From: CAXRBC01 sp041158045
Lineage (GTDB): Bacteria > Actinomycetota > Acidimicrobiia > Acidimicrobiales > Ilumatobacteraceae
Assembly: GCA_041158045.1 (NCBI GenBank)
Contig: JBEBCD010000026.1
Coordinates: 1-29,849 of the forward strand
Length of the DNA: 29,849 bases
Reading direction: 5' to 3'
Part shown: piece by piece, positions 6,857 through 16,921 of the stretch
Layout: the number at the start of each line of letters is the position of its first letter
Numbering within the stretch: the stretch's first letter is position 1
The notes under the pieces: generated by a model
Database searches by the model: none
What the model was told of the DNA's origin: nothing
What the model saw: only the letters and a program-made list of their open reading frames with translations
Translations under genes and position numbers: made by a program

Positions 6857-6929
6857 TGCCGGCGGAGAGACTCGAACTCTCACTGGCGGCGTCCTAAGCG
6901 CCGTGCCTCTGCCATTGGGCTACGCCGGC
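6857..6929 (-). tRNA. tRNA with anticodon UAG (nominal Leu) and short variable loop
   Basis: The minus strand folds into a full cloverleaf of 73 bases. The acceptor stem GCCGGCG/CGCCGGC has seven perfect pairs with discriminator A at 6857. The anticodon stem CGGCG/CGCCG has five pairs around the loop CTTAGGA (anticodon UAG). The T-arm GAGAG-TTCGAGT-CTCTC is perfect. The D-arm has three good pairs and a C-A mismatch. The variable region is only CCAGT. Leucine tRNAs normally have a long variable arm, so the anticodon says Leu while the body is class I. CCA is not encoded. A TACCCT box ends seven bases upstream of the 5' end. The tRNA gene itself is clear; its charging identity is not. Confidence 0.88.
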
Positions 6930-6936
6930 CCACCGA

Positions 6937-6942
6937 AGGGTA
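6937..6942 (-). promoter_or_regulatory. -10 element TACCCT for the tRNA and aldolase-like gene
   Basis: TACCCT on the minus strand ends seven bases before the tRNA 5' end, so transcription would start at or next to the mature end. No other promoter for the downstream aldolase-like gene can fit in the two bases after the tRNA. Confidence 0.5.
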
Positions 6943-6957
6943 CCGCGGCACGACAGA

Positions 6958-8502
<1,545 letters not shown>

Positions 8503-8519
8503 GCGCGCGGCCACCGCTC

Positions 8520-9866
<1,347 letters not shown>

Positions 9867-9875
9867 CGGCGCGGG

Positions 9876-9881
9876 TAGCCT
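9876..9881 (+). promoter_or_regulatory. -10 element TAGCCT for clpP
   Basis: TAGCCT lies seven bases before the clpP ATG at 9889 with no Shine-Dalgarno sequence, indicating a leaderless transcript. It separates clpP from the PLP-enzyme operon. Confidence 0.55.
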
Positions 9882-9888
9882 GCAGCCC

Positions 9889-10455
9889 ATGGCCGAGACC
9901 TTCGATCCCCGCAACGACGTCTTCGTCAAGCTGCTGAAGAGCCGGGTCGTCATGCTCGGCACGGACGTCAACGACGACATCGCCAACCAGATCTGTGCCC
10001 AGCTCCTCTACCTCGAGGGCGAGGACCCCAAGGGCGACATCTGGCTCTACATCAACAGCCCGGGAGGCTCCGTCACCGCCGGCATGGCGATCTACGACAC
10101 GATGCAGTTCGTCTCCTGCGACGTCGCCACGGTGTGCCTCGGCCTCGCCGCCTCGATGGGCCAGTTCCTCCTCACCGCGGGCGCCAAGGGCAAGCGCTTC
10201 ACGCTCCCCAACGCGCGCATCATGATGCACCAGCCCCTCGCGGGTCTGCGCGGGCAGGCCGCCGACATCGCGATCCAGGCCGAGCAGCTCGCGTACACCA
10301 AGCGTCGGATGGCCGAGCTCACGGCGCACCACTCGGGTCACAAGGTCGAGGAGGTCCTCGCCGACTCCGAGCGCGACCGCTGGTTCACCGCCGAGGGCGC
10401 GCGCGACTACGGCCTCGTCGACAAGGTGATCCTCAAGCGCGGGGAGATGCGCTAG
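9889..10455 (+). CDS. clpP: ATP-dependent Clp protease proteolytic subunit
   Basis: ClpP forms the proteolytic barrel that degrades proteins fed by ClpX or ClpC, including those carrying the tmRNA tag. The 188-residue product has the full triad: Ser89 in AASMGQF, His114 in MMHQP and Asp163 in ERDRWF. INSPGGSVTAGMAIYD is the conserved strand-turn segment. No long propeptide is present. clpX does not follow. Actinobacteria usually carry two or more clpP genes, so this may be one of several. The stop codon overlaps that of the convergent lipoprotein gene in a shared CTAG. Confidence 0.96.
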   Translation: MAETFDPRNDVFVKLLKSRVVMLGTDVNDDIANQICAQLLYLEGEDPKGDIWLYINSPGGSVTAGMAIYDTMQFVSCDVATVCLGLAASMGQFLLTAGAKGKRFTLPNARIMMHQPLAGLRGQAADIAIQAEQLAYTKRRMAELTAHHSGHKVEEVLADSERDRWFTAEGARDYGLVDKVILKRGEMR

Positions 10456-10853
10456 CCGAAGACCCCCGCGAGGTCCGCGCCGCACGTGCGCAGGACCCAG
10501 GTGGTGAACGTGAGGGCGTCGGCCTCGGATCGGTAGGCCGCGTCCACCGCGGCCTGCACGCTCGCCGGGTCCGCGCCGTCGGCTCCCGCCGCGGCCCGCA
10601 GCGCCTCCACCACCGTCGCGAGCGGCTCCTCGATCTCGAGCGGCGCGACCTCGAGGAGGCGCTCGTAGCGGTCGATGAGGTCGCGCACCTCGGCCGCGGA
10701 CGTCGGGCGGATCGCGATCTCGGGGGACTCGGCGTCCAGCACGCGGCAGAAGTTGGTGGCCGTGCGCGGCGTCTCGGCGCAGGCGGCGAGGGCGACGGCG
10801 GCGACCGCGGTCGCGATCGCGCGCACACATCCGGGGCGTGCGCGCCGCGTCAT
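10452..10853 (-). CDS. Small putative lipoprotein of unknown function
   Basis: The 133-residue product starts with a basic segment, a hydrophobic run and LAAC, a lipobox that would place the mature protein on the outer face of the cell membrane from about residue 25. The rest is a soluble, largely helical, alanine-rich region with two further cysteines (FCRVL and RTCGA) that might form a disulfide. I recognise no family. The start ATG 10853 is preceded six bases upstream by GAGAAT on the minus strand. It is divergent from yifB and shares its stop region with clpP. Confidence 0.7.
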   Translation of the reverse strand: MTRRARPGCVRAIATAVAAVALAACAETPRTATNFCRVLDAESPEIAIRPTSAAEVRDLIDRYERLLEVAPLEIEEPLATVVEALRAAAGADGADPASVQAAVDAAYRSEADALTFTTWVLRTCGADLAGVFG

Positions 10854-10859
10854 CGCCCG

Positions 10860-10865
10860 ATTCTC
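10860..10865 (-). promoter_or_regulatory. -10-like element GAGAAT for the lipoprotein gene
   Basis: GAGAAT on the minus strand ends six bases before the ATG at 10853. The 35-base space to yifB must hold promoters for both genes. Confidence 0.35.
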
Positions 10866-10888
10866 GCACGGCCGGCTGAGGCCCGCCG

Positions 10889-12442
10889 ATGTTCGCCTCC
10901 GTCCGCTCGGCGACGCTCCTCGGCGTGCAGGGTCGCAGCGTCGACGTCGAGGTGCACGTCGGGCTCGGCCTTCCCGGCTTCACGATCGTCGGGCAGCCGG
11001 ACGAGACCTGTCGCGAGAGCCGCGACCGCGTGCGCGCGGCGCTCCTCTCGTGCGGCCTCGAGTGGCCCACCACCCGCATCACGGTCAACCTGGCGCCGAG
11101 CGGCGAGCGCAAGCACGGCGCGAGCCTCGATCTCGCGATCGCGCTCGGCATCCTCGCCGCCGACGGCCTCGTCGAGGCGGCGGCGCTGTGCGACCACGCC
11201 TTCGTCGCCGAGCTCGGCCTCGATGGGTCGCTGCGCCGCGTGCGCGGCGCCGCCCCGCTCGCCTTCGCCGCGGGCGATCGCGTCGTCGTGGTGGCACCGC
11301 CCGACGCGGCCGAGGCCGGCGCCGCCGCGCGGCGGGGGGTGCGCGCGGCGCCCCACCTGCGCGACGTGCTCGAGTGCCTCGCGGGGCGCCGCGACTGGCC
11401 CGATCCCGCCGCGCGTCGGCACGCCGCGGACGCCCGCCCCGCCGCCGCATCGTCCGTCGGCCCCGCCGCCGCATCGTCCGCCGCCCCCGACCTCGCCGAC
11501 GTGCACGGCCAGCCCGTCGCCCGGCTCGCGCTCGAGATCGCGGCGGCGGGCCGCCACCACCTCCTGCTCGTCGGGCCGCCCGGCGCGGGCAAGACGATGC
11601 TCGCCGAGCGCCTCCCCGGCCTGCTCCCGGCGCTCACCGACGAGCAGTCGGTCACCGCCACGATGGTCCACTCCGCGGCCGGCCTCGAGGTCCCGGGCGG
11701 CGGGCTCGTGCGGCGCGCGCCGTTCCGCGCGCCGCACCATTCGTCGTCGCTCGTGGCGATGGTCGGCGGCGGCACGTCCGCGATGCGCCCGGGGGAGATC
11801 TCGCTCGCCACGCACGGCGTGCTGTTCCTCGACGAGCTCGGGGAGTTCCCGCCCGCGGTGCTCGACGCGCTGCGCCAGCCGCTCGAGGAGGGTCTCGTGC
11901 GCGTCGCGCGGGCCCGCACCGCGGTGGTGATGCCCGCGCGCTTCCTCCTCGTCGCGGCGACCAACCCCTGCCCGTGCGGCGAGGGCACGCCGGGCGCCTG
12001 CATCTGCGACGACGCGGCACGGGCGCGCTACCTGCGCCGCTTCTCCGGCCCGCTCCTCGACCGCTTCGACCTGCGCGTCACGGTCGCGCGGCCCCGCACC
12101 GACGAGCTCCTCGCCCGCGCCCGCGCCGAGGACTCGGCGTCCGTCGCGGCGCGCGTCGCGTCCGCCGAGCGCGTCGCACTCGCGCGCCAGGGCTGCCACA
12201 ACGCGCAGCTCTCGGGCGACGCGCTGGACGCGCACGCGCCGCTCGATCCCGCCGCCCGCGCCCTCCTGCGCGCCGAGCTCGAGCGCGGCCGCCTCAGTGG
12301 CCGCGGCTACCACCGCGTGCGCCGGGTCGCCCGCACGGTCGCCGACCTGCGTGGTGCGCCGGGCGTCGTCGACGCCGACCACGTCGCGGCGGCGCTCGCG
12401 TTGCGCGCCGCCACGCCGACGGCCCGCACCGCGCCGACGTGA
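10889..12442 (+). CDS. yifB: YifB/ComM-type Mg-chelatase-like AAA+ ATPase
   Basis: ComM-type proteins are hexameric AAA+ helicases that act on branched DNA during recombination of incoming strands. The 517-residue product has the N-terminal Lon-like domain (LPGFTIVGQPDE, then SGERKHGASLDLAIA), a Walker A GPPGAGKTM at 229-237, a Walker B LFLDELGEF and a cysteine cluster CPCGEGTPGACIC before the C-terminal domain. Between the two domains is a low-complexity linker rich in Ala/Ser/Pro that includes a 20-base direct duplication. dprA starts in a GTGA overlap with its stop, so the two are translationally coupled. The dprA pairing supports a role in DNA uptake or recombination. Confidence 0.93.
   Translation: MFASVRSATLLGVQGRSVDVEVHVGLGLPGFTIVGQPDETCRESRDRVRAALLSCGLEWPTTRITVNLAPSGERKHGASLDLAIALGILAADGLVEAAALCDHAFVAELGLDGSLRRVRGAAPLAFAAGDRVVVVAPPDAAEAGAAARRGVRAAPHLRDVLECLAGRRDWPDPAARRHAADARPAAASSVGPAAASSAAPDLADVHGQPVARLALEIAAAGRHHLLLVGPPGAGKTMLAERLPGLLPALTDEQSVTATMVHSAAGLEVPGGGLVRRAPFRAPHHSSSLVAMVGGGTSAMRPGEISLATHGVLFLDELGEFPPAVLDALRQPLEEGLVRVARARTAVVMPARFLLVAATNPCPCGEGTPGACICDDAARARYLRRFSGPLLDRFDLRVTVARPRTDELLARARAEDSASVAARVASAERVALARQGCHNAQLSGDALDAHAPLDPAARALLRAELERGRLSGRGYHRVRRVARTVADLRGAPGVVDADHVAAALALRAATPTARTAPT
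11437..11480 (+). repeat. Direct duplication in the yifB linker
   Basis: Two identical 20-base copies, at 11437-11456 and 11461-11480, recur with a period of 24 bases and encode PAAASS twice. Both lie in the poorly conserved linker between the N-terminal and AAA+ domains. Confidence 0.8.
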
Positions 12443-13590
12443 CCCCGCGCCCCGACTCCGCGGCACGCGACGCCGCGGTACGCGACTCCACGCTCGCGGC
12501 GCTCGCCTCCCTGCCCGGCATCGGGCCGCGCCGCCTGCGCGTGCTCCTCGCGCACCACGAGCCCGCGGAGGCCTGGGCGGTCGTGCGCCGTGCGGCGCGC
12601 CCGCACCCGATGGTCGCGGCGATGCTCGCCGAGCGCGGCGTCGGCGCCCGCCTCCCCGCGCTCGCCACCGACGGTCTGCGCGCCACCATGGCGGCGCGCC
12701 TCGTGCGCACGCCGATGCGCGTGCTCGTCCCGGGCGATGCCGCGTGGCCCGCGCCGCTGCGCCACGACCCGTCGCCGCCCGCGATCCTCTTCGCCCGCGG
12801 CGATCTCGCCGCGCTCGACGCCCGCCGCGCGGGCCTCGTCGGCACCCGCTCCGCCACCGCGGGCGGCCGCGCGTTCGCGAGCCACCTCGCGCACGGGCTC
12901 GGGGCCGCGGGCGTCGCCGTCGTCTCGGGCCTCGCGCGCGGCATCGACGGCTGGGCGCACCGCGGCGCCTGCGCCGCGCGCGAGGCGGGAGCGCCCGCGG
13001 CCCCGGTCGCCGTCGTCGCCTGCGGCCTCGACGTCGCGTACCCGCGCGAGCACGTCGACCTGTGGCGGCGCGTCGAGGCGTGCGGGCTCGTGCTCTCCGA
13101 GTCGCCGCCGGGCACGGCGCCCGAGGCCCACCGTTTCCCGCTGCGCAACCGCATCCTCGCCGCGCTCTGCGAGGTGCTCGTCGTCGTCGAGTCCCGCGCG
13201 ACGGGCGGCGCGATGCTCACGGTGGGGGAGGCCGAGCGCCGCGGCATCACGGTCCTCGCCGTCCCCGGATCGCCGCGCAACGCCGCGGCCGCGGGGACCA
13301 ACCTGTTGGTGTCCCAGGGCTGCGCGCCCGTCACCGACGTCGACGACGTCCTCGTGGCGCTCGGGCTCGACGCCCGCCGCGCGCGCGAGCCTGCGTGGGA
13401 TCCCCGCCCCGCGCCCGACGACGCCGGCGCGCGCGTCCTCGCCGCGCTGCGGGGCGCGCCGTGCACGCTCGACGAGCTCGTCGCACGCGCCGACGCGCCG
13501 CTCGCCGAGGTGGCGCGCGCGCTCGGCCGCCTCGAGGCGCACGGCTGGGTGCACCACGCGGGCGGCTGGTGGGAGGCCCTCGCCCCCTGA
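12439..13590 (+). CDS. dprA: DNA-processing protein DprA
   Basis: DprA binds incoming single-stranded DNA and loads RecA. The 383-residue product has an N-terminal helix-hairpin-helix-like stretch (LASLPGIGPRRLRVLL), the Rossmann core with GLVGTRSAT and VVSGLARGIDGWAH, SESPPG and FPLRNRI, and a C-terminal winged-helix-like segment from about residue 330. The start GTG at 12439 overlaps the yifB stop. Many non-competent bacteria also carry DprA, so natural transformation cannot be concluded. Confidence 0.94.
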   Translation: MTPRPDSAARDAAVRDSTLAALASLPGIGPRRLRVLLAHHEPAEAWAVVRRAARPHPMVAAMLAERGVGARLPALATDGLRATMAARLVRTPMRVLVPGDAAWPAPLRHDPSPPAILFARGDLAALDARRAGLVGTRSATAGGRAFASHLAHGLGAAGVAVVSGLARGIDGWAHRGACAAREAGAPAAPVAVVACGLDVAYPREHVDLWRRVEACGLVLSESPPGTAPEAHRFPLRNRILAALCEVLVVVESRATGGAMLTVGEAERRGITVLAVPGSPRNAAAAGTNLLVSQGCAPVTDVDDVLVALGLDARRAREPAWDPRPAPDDAGARVLAALRGAPCTLDELVARADAPLAEVARALGRLEAHGWVHHAGGWWEALAP

Positions 13591-13643
13591 CGCCCGCGGC
13601 GTCCCGCGCGCCGCGCCCCGGGCCGCCCTCGGAGCCCGCGTTG

Positions 13644-13649
13644 TACGGT
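13644..13649 (+). promoter_or_regulatory. -10 element TACGGT for xerC
   Basis: TACGGT lies eight bases before the ATG at 13658 with no Shine-Dalgarno sequence, indicating a separate leaderless transcript. Confidence 0.5.
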
Positions 13650-13657
13650 GGCGGCGC

Positions 13658-14539
13658 ATGGCGGCGGGCTGGGGCCTCGACGATTTCGCGCGCTCGCTCA
13701 CCGCCGCCTCGCCCCACACGCGCGCCGCCTACCTCTCCGACGTCGGCCAGTTCGCCGAGTGGCTCGCGCGCCAGGGCGTCGATGACCCCGCGGCGGCCAC
13801 CGCCGAACACGTGCGCCGCTGGGTGGCGTTCCTCACCACGAGCCGCCGCGCCAAGCGCAGCATCGCGCGCAAGCTCGCGTCGCTGCGCCGCTACTTCGGC
13901 TGGCTCGTGCGTCGCGGCGCGCTCGCGGCCGACCCCACGGCGGGCATCCGCGCCCCGAGCGACCCGGGCCGCCTCCCGCGCGTGCTCACCGCCGAGCAGC
14001 TCGACGCGCTCCTCGTCTGCACCGACGCGTCGATCCCGCGCTGGCGCCGCACCCGCGACACCGCGGTCGTCGAGCTCCTCTACGGCAGTGGCCTGCGCGT
14101 GAGCGAGCTCTGCGCACTCGACGCCGACGACGTCGACCTGCGCACCCTCGCCGTCACCGTGATGGGCAAGGGCGGCAAGGCCCGCCGCGTCCCCATGAGC
14201 GAGCCGTCCGCCGACGCGATCCTCGAGTGGCGCGCCGCCCGCCACGAGCTCGGCCCGGCCGCCGCCGCGGCGGGCCCCGCCGAGTTCCTCGGCGCGCGCG
14301 GCCGCCGCCTCACGCCCCGCGAGGTCCGCCGCCTCATCGACGACCGCGCGATCGCGCCGACGCACCCGCACGCGCTGCGCCACACGTTCGCCACGCACCT
14401 GCTCGACCACGGCGCCGACCTGCGCGCGGTGCAGGAGCTGCTCGGCCACACCGACGTGGCCACGACGCAGCGCTACACGCAGGTGAGCAAGGAGCGGCTC
14501 AAGGCCGCGTACGCCGCCACTCACCCCCGCGCCTCGTGA
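13658..14539 (+). CDS. xerC: Tyrosine recombinase XerC/XerD-type
   Basis: This 293-residue recombinase resolves chromosome dimers at dif with a partner. It has the N-terminal SAM-like core-binding domain (residues about 8-90) and a complete catalytic set: Arg147 in GLRVSEL, Lys171 in GKGGKARR, His238 and Arg241 in HALRHTFATHLL, His264 in LLGHTDV and nucleophile Tyr273 in QRYTQV. The spacing matches Xer recombinases rather than phage integrases. The gene sits between dprA and whiG, as in other actinobacteria, which supports a chromosomal housekeeping role. I see no attachment site nearby. The choice between XerC and XerD is not certain. Confidence 0.9.
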   Translation: MAAGWGLDDFARSLTAASPHTRAAYLSDVGQFAEWLARQGVDDPAAATAEHVRRWVAFLTTSRRAKRSIARKLASLRRYFGWLVRRGALAADPTAGIRAPSDPGRLPRVLTAEQLDALLVCTDASIPRWRRTRDTAVVELLYGSGLRVSELCALDADDVDLRTLAVTVMGKGGKARRVPMSEPSADAILEWRAARHELGPAAAAAGPAEFLGARGRRLTPREVRRLIDDRAIAPTHPHALRHTFATHLLDHGADLRAVQELLGHTDVATTQRYTQVSKERLKAAYAATHPRAS

Positions 14540-14567
14540 CCCCACCGCCCCCGATCCGCCGCGCGCC

Positions 14568-15344
14568 ATGAACCCTCGCCCGATCCGCCTCACCGTCGAC
14601 GAGGCGTGGCGCCTCTGGTCCGGCTCCCGCGACGCCTACGCGCGCGAGTGGCTCGTCGTGCACTACGCCTCGCTCGTGAAGTTCGTCGCCGGCCGTCTCG
14701 CCGCCGGCCTCCCCAAGCGCGTCGAGATCGGCGACCTCGTGAGCGCCGGCATGTTCGGCCTCATGGACGCGGTGGAGAAGTTCGACCCGCTCCGCGGCTT
14801 CAAGTTCGAGACGTACGCCGTGCCCCGCATCCGCGGCGCGATCCTCGACGGCCTGCGCGCGCTCGACTGGGTCCCGCGTTCCGTGCGCAGCCGCGCCCGC
14901 TCCGTCGAGCAGGCGATCAGCGACCTCGAGCACTCGCTCAAGCGCGCGCCGACCGACGAGGAGCTCGCCGCCCGCCTCGGCATCGGCACCGCCGAGCTCG
15001 ACCAGTGGCTGAGCGACGTCGCCGCGAGCACCGTCGGGCCCCTCGACCACCTCGTCGCCGATCGCACCGCCGCCGGCACACATGGCTCGGCACGGATCAA
15101 CGCCACGCCCCCCACGAGCCCCGAGGCCGCCGTCGAGGCCGACGCGGTGCGCGACGTCATGCGCCGCGAGATCACGCGCCTGCCCGAGCGCGAGCGCGTC
15201 GTGCTCGCCCTCTACTACGACGAAAACCTCACGCTCCAGGAGATCGGCGACGTCCTCGGCGTCACCGAGAGCCGCGTCTCCCAGATCCACTCCAAGGCCG
15301 TGCTGCGCCTGCGCTCCCGCCTCTCCGCCGCCGACGTGGGGTGA
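14568..15344 (+). CDS. whiG: RNA polymerase sigma factor, WhiG/FliA type
   Basis: The 258-residue product has sigma regions 2 to 4: DLVSAGMFGLMDAVEKFDPLRGFKFETYAVPRIRGAILD (region 2) spans about residues 56-95, region 3 follows with RAPTDEELAARLGI, and region 4 ends with LTLQEIGDVLGVTESRVSQIHSKAV. DWVPRSVR is typical of the WhiG/FliA class. In Streptomyces, WhiG drives sporulation genes; elsewhere the class drives motility. The place next to the M23-like gene and rpsB matches the Streptomyces whiG locus. Targets here cannot be deduced, and no anti-sigma gene adjoins. The stop overlaps the next start in GTGA. Confidence 0.88.
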   Translation: MNPRPIRLTVDEAWRLWSGSRDAYAREWLVVHYASLVKFVAGRLAAGLPKRVEIGDLVSAGMFGLMDAVEKFDPLRGFKFETYAVPRIRGAILDGLRALDWVPRSVRSRARSVEQAISDLEHSLKRAPTDEELAARLGIGTAELDQWLSDVAASTVGPLDHLVADRTAAGTHGSARINATPPTSPEAAVEADAVRDVMRREITRLPERERVVLALYYDENLTLQEIGDVLGVTESRVSQIHSKAVLRLRSRLSAADVG

Positions 15345-15910
15345 GGGCGGCGGCCGGGGCCGCCGCACTGGTCGCCCTGGCATCCGCGCCGGGCGTCCCC
15401 GCCGCGACGGCGGGCGCCGCGAGCGCGCCACCCGCGCCCGCCGCGTGGCTCCCGCCCCTCGACCCCGGCCCGGGCGACGCCCCGCCGCGCCTCACCGACG
15501 CCTTCCGTCCCGCGGCGTGCCGCTGGTGCCCGGGCCACCGCGGGCTCGCGTGGGCCACGTCGCCCGGCACGTCCGTCGTCGCGGTCGACGACGGCGAGGT
15601 CACGTTCGCCGGCCGCGTCGCGGGCCGCACGTGGGTCGTGCTGCGCGTCGCCCCGCCGCCCGGGGTCGCCGCACCCGACGTGCGCGTCACCTACGGCGGC
15701 GTGCGCGACGTGCGCGTGCGGCGGGGCGACCGCGTCGCGCGCGGCACCCCGCTCGGCGTCACGGGCGACTCGCTCCACCTGGGGGTGCGGCTGCGCGATG
15801 CGCGGGGCGCGCGCGCCGCGGCCGGCGCGCCGACGGCGCCGCGGTACGTCGACCCCGCGCCGCTGCTCGCCGGCGTGCGGCCCCGCGCGGTGCTCGTGCG
15901 CATCCCCGGC
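15341..15910 (+). CDS. Secreted M23/LytM-like protein, active site degenerate, no stop codon
   Basis: The supportable part is residues 1-190; the end given is where homology-like sequence ends, not a stop. GTG 15341 overlaps the sigma-factor stop. A signal peptide of about 27 residues ends near AGAASA. An M23 beta-sheet domain follows (GHRGLAWATSPGTSVVAVDD, then RGDRVARGTPLGV and YVDPAPLL). The zinc motif HxxxD is reduced to His66 with Ala70, and the HxH motif is Ser144-Leu-His146, so hydrolase activity is doubtful; LytM regulators are similarly degenerate. M23-like genes before rpsB are common in actinobacteria. All three plus frames stay open through the gene end and into rpsB, so the gene has no visible stop codon. 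Confidence 0.75.
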
Positions 15911-15924
15911 GCGTCCGCCCGTGG

Positions 15925-15942
15925 GGCGGCGCGGGGGCCGCC
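15925..15942 (+). terminator. GC hairpin after the M23-like gene
   Basis: GGCGGC (15925-15930) pairs with GCCGCC (15937-15942) around a six-base loop, just after the M23-like domain and two bases before the rpsB -10 element. It might end the upstream transcript, but it has no T-tract. Confidence 0.3.
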
Positions 15943-15944
15943 GA

Positions 15945-15950
15945 TACACT
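15945..15950 (+). promoter_or_regulatory. -10 element TACACT for the rpsB operon
   Basis: TACACT, within GATACACT, is the best -10 match upstream of rpsB. A start near 15957 would give a leader of about 114 bases, an exception to the leaderless pattern of the neighbouring genes. Confidence 0.5.
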
Positions 15951-15956
15951 GCACCG

Positions 15957-16070
15957 ACTCCCGGCGACCGCCGGGGGCACCCGATCCACATCGATCTCGC
16001 ACGACCCCTCCACGTGGTCGCTCCGGCGCCCGGGGTCGTGCGTACAACCACGGAAGGACAGACGACGACC
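15957..16070 (+). promoter_or_regulatory. Structured rpsB 5' leader
   Basis: Two hairpins are visible. The first pairs CCCGGC (15960-15965) with GCCGGG (15970-15975) around GACC. The second is a perfect 11-base-pair stem, CGCACGACCCC (15998-16008) with GGGGTCGTGCG (16032-16042), whose 23-base loop contains the palindrome CCACGTGG (16010-16017). A GGAAGGA follows at 16052-16058, and then the start codon at 16071. In Escherichia coli, S2 represses its own mRNA through the rpsB leader, so a similar role is plausible here but not shown. Confidence 0.5.
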
Positions 16071-16919
16071 ATGGCGATCATCACCATGCGCCAGATGCTC
16101 GAGGCGGGCGTCCACTTCGGACACCGCACCTCGCGCTGGGACCCCCGGATGCAGCGCTTCATCCACTCGGAGCGCAACGGCATCTACATCATCGACCTCG
16201 AGCAGACGCTCCAGCGCATCGAGGAGGCGTACGCCTTCGTGCGCCAGCTCGTCGCCAACGGCGGCACGGTGCTCTTCGTCGGCACCAAGAAGCAGGCGCA
16301 GGACCCGGTCCGCCTCTACGCCGAGCGCTGCGGCATGCCGTACGTCAACCAGCGGTGGCTGGGCGGCATGCTCACCAACTACGAGACGATCTCCAAGCGC
16401 GTCGCCAAGATGCAGGAGTACGAGCGCCTCCGCGACAGCGGCGAGTTCGACCTCATGCCCAAGAAGGAGGCGCTCCTCATCGGCCGCGAGCTCGAGAAGC
16501 TCCAGCGCAACCTCTCGGGCATCCGCAACCTGGCCAAGAAGCCGAGCGCCGTCTTCGTCGTCGACACGATGAAGGAGGCGATCGCCGTCACCGAGGCCAA
16601 CAAGCTCGGCATCCCGGTCATCGCCGTCGTCGACACCAACGTGAACCCCGACGTCGTCCAGTTCCCGATCCCGGGCAACGACGACGCCATCCGTGCCAAC
16701 GAGCTGATGACCCGCGTCATCGCCGAGGCCGTCATCGAGGGCCGCTACATCGCGGAGAAGATGACGCCCCGCGTCGCGGCGCCGTCCGCGCCGGCGCCCG
16801 CCCGCTCCGCCGAGGACCAGGCCGCGCACGACGCGCGCCAGGCCGAGGCGCGCGCGCAGGCCACCGCGGCCCAGGCCGCCCGCGACGCCAAGGTCGCCGG
16901 CGAGGGCGCGGGCGCCTGA
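16071..16919 (+). CDS. rpsB: 30S ribosomal protein S2
   Basis: S2 is a late-binding protein of the 30S subunit. The 282-residue product starts MAIITMRQMLEAGVHFGH, the standard N terminus, and contains FVGTKKQAQ, RWLGGMLTNY, FDLMPKKEALLI and PVIAVVDTNVNPD in order. The C-terminal 45 residues are an Ala-rich charged extension (roughly from residue 238) beyond the conserved domain, a common actinobacterial feature. A GGAAGGA lies 12 bases before ATG 16071; this is slightly long for a Shine-Dalgarno spacing. tsf follows after two bases. Confidence 0.97.
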   Translation: MAIITMRQMLEAGVHFGHRTSRWDPRMQRFIHSERNGIYIIDLEQTLQRIEEAYAFVRQLVANGGTVLFVGTKKQAQDPVRLYAERCGMPYVNQRWLGGMLTNYETISKRVAKMQEYERLRDSGEFDLMPKKEALLIGRELEKLQRNLSGIRNLAKKPSAVFVVDTMKEAIAVTEANKLGIPVIAVVDTNVNPDVVQFPIPGNDDAIRANELMTRVIAEAVIEGRYIAEKMTPRVAAPSAPAPARSAEDQAAHDARQAEARAQATAAQAARDAKVAGEGAGA

Positions 16920-16921
16920 CG

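Noticed and set aside
13658..14539. Tyrosine recombinase as evidence of a mobile element
   Set aside because: Its residues and neighbourhood fit chromosomal XerC/D, and no attachment repeats, excisionase or cargo genes are present.
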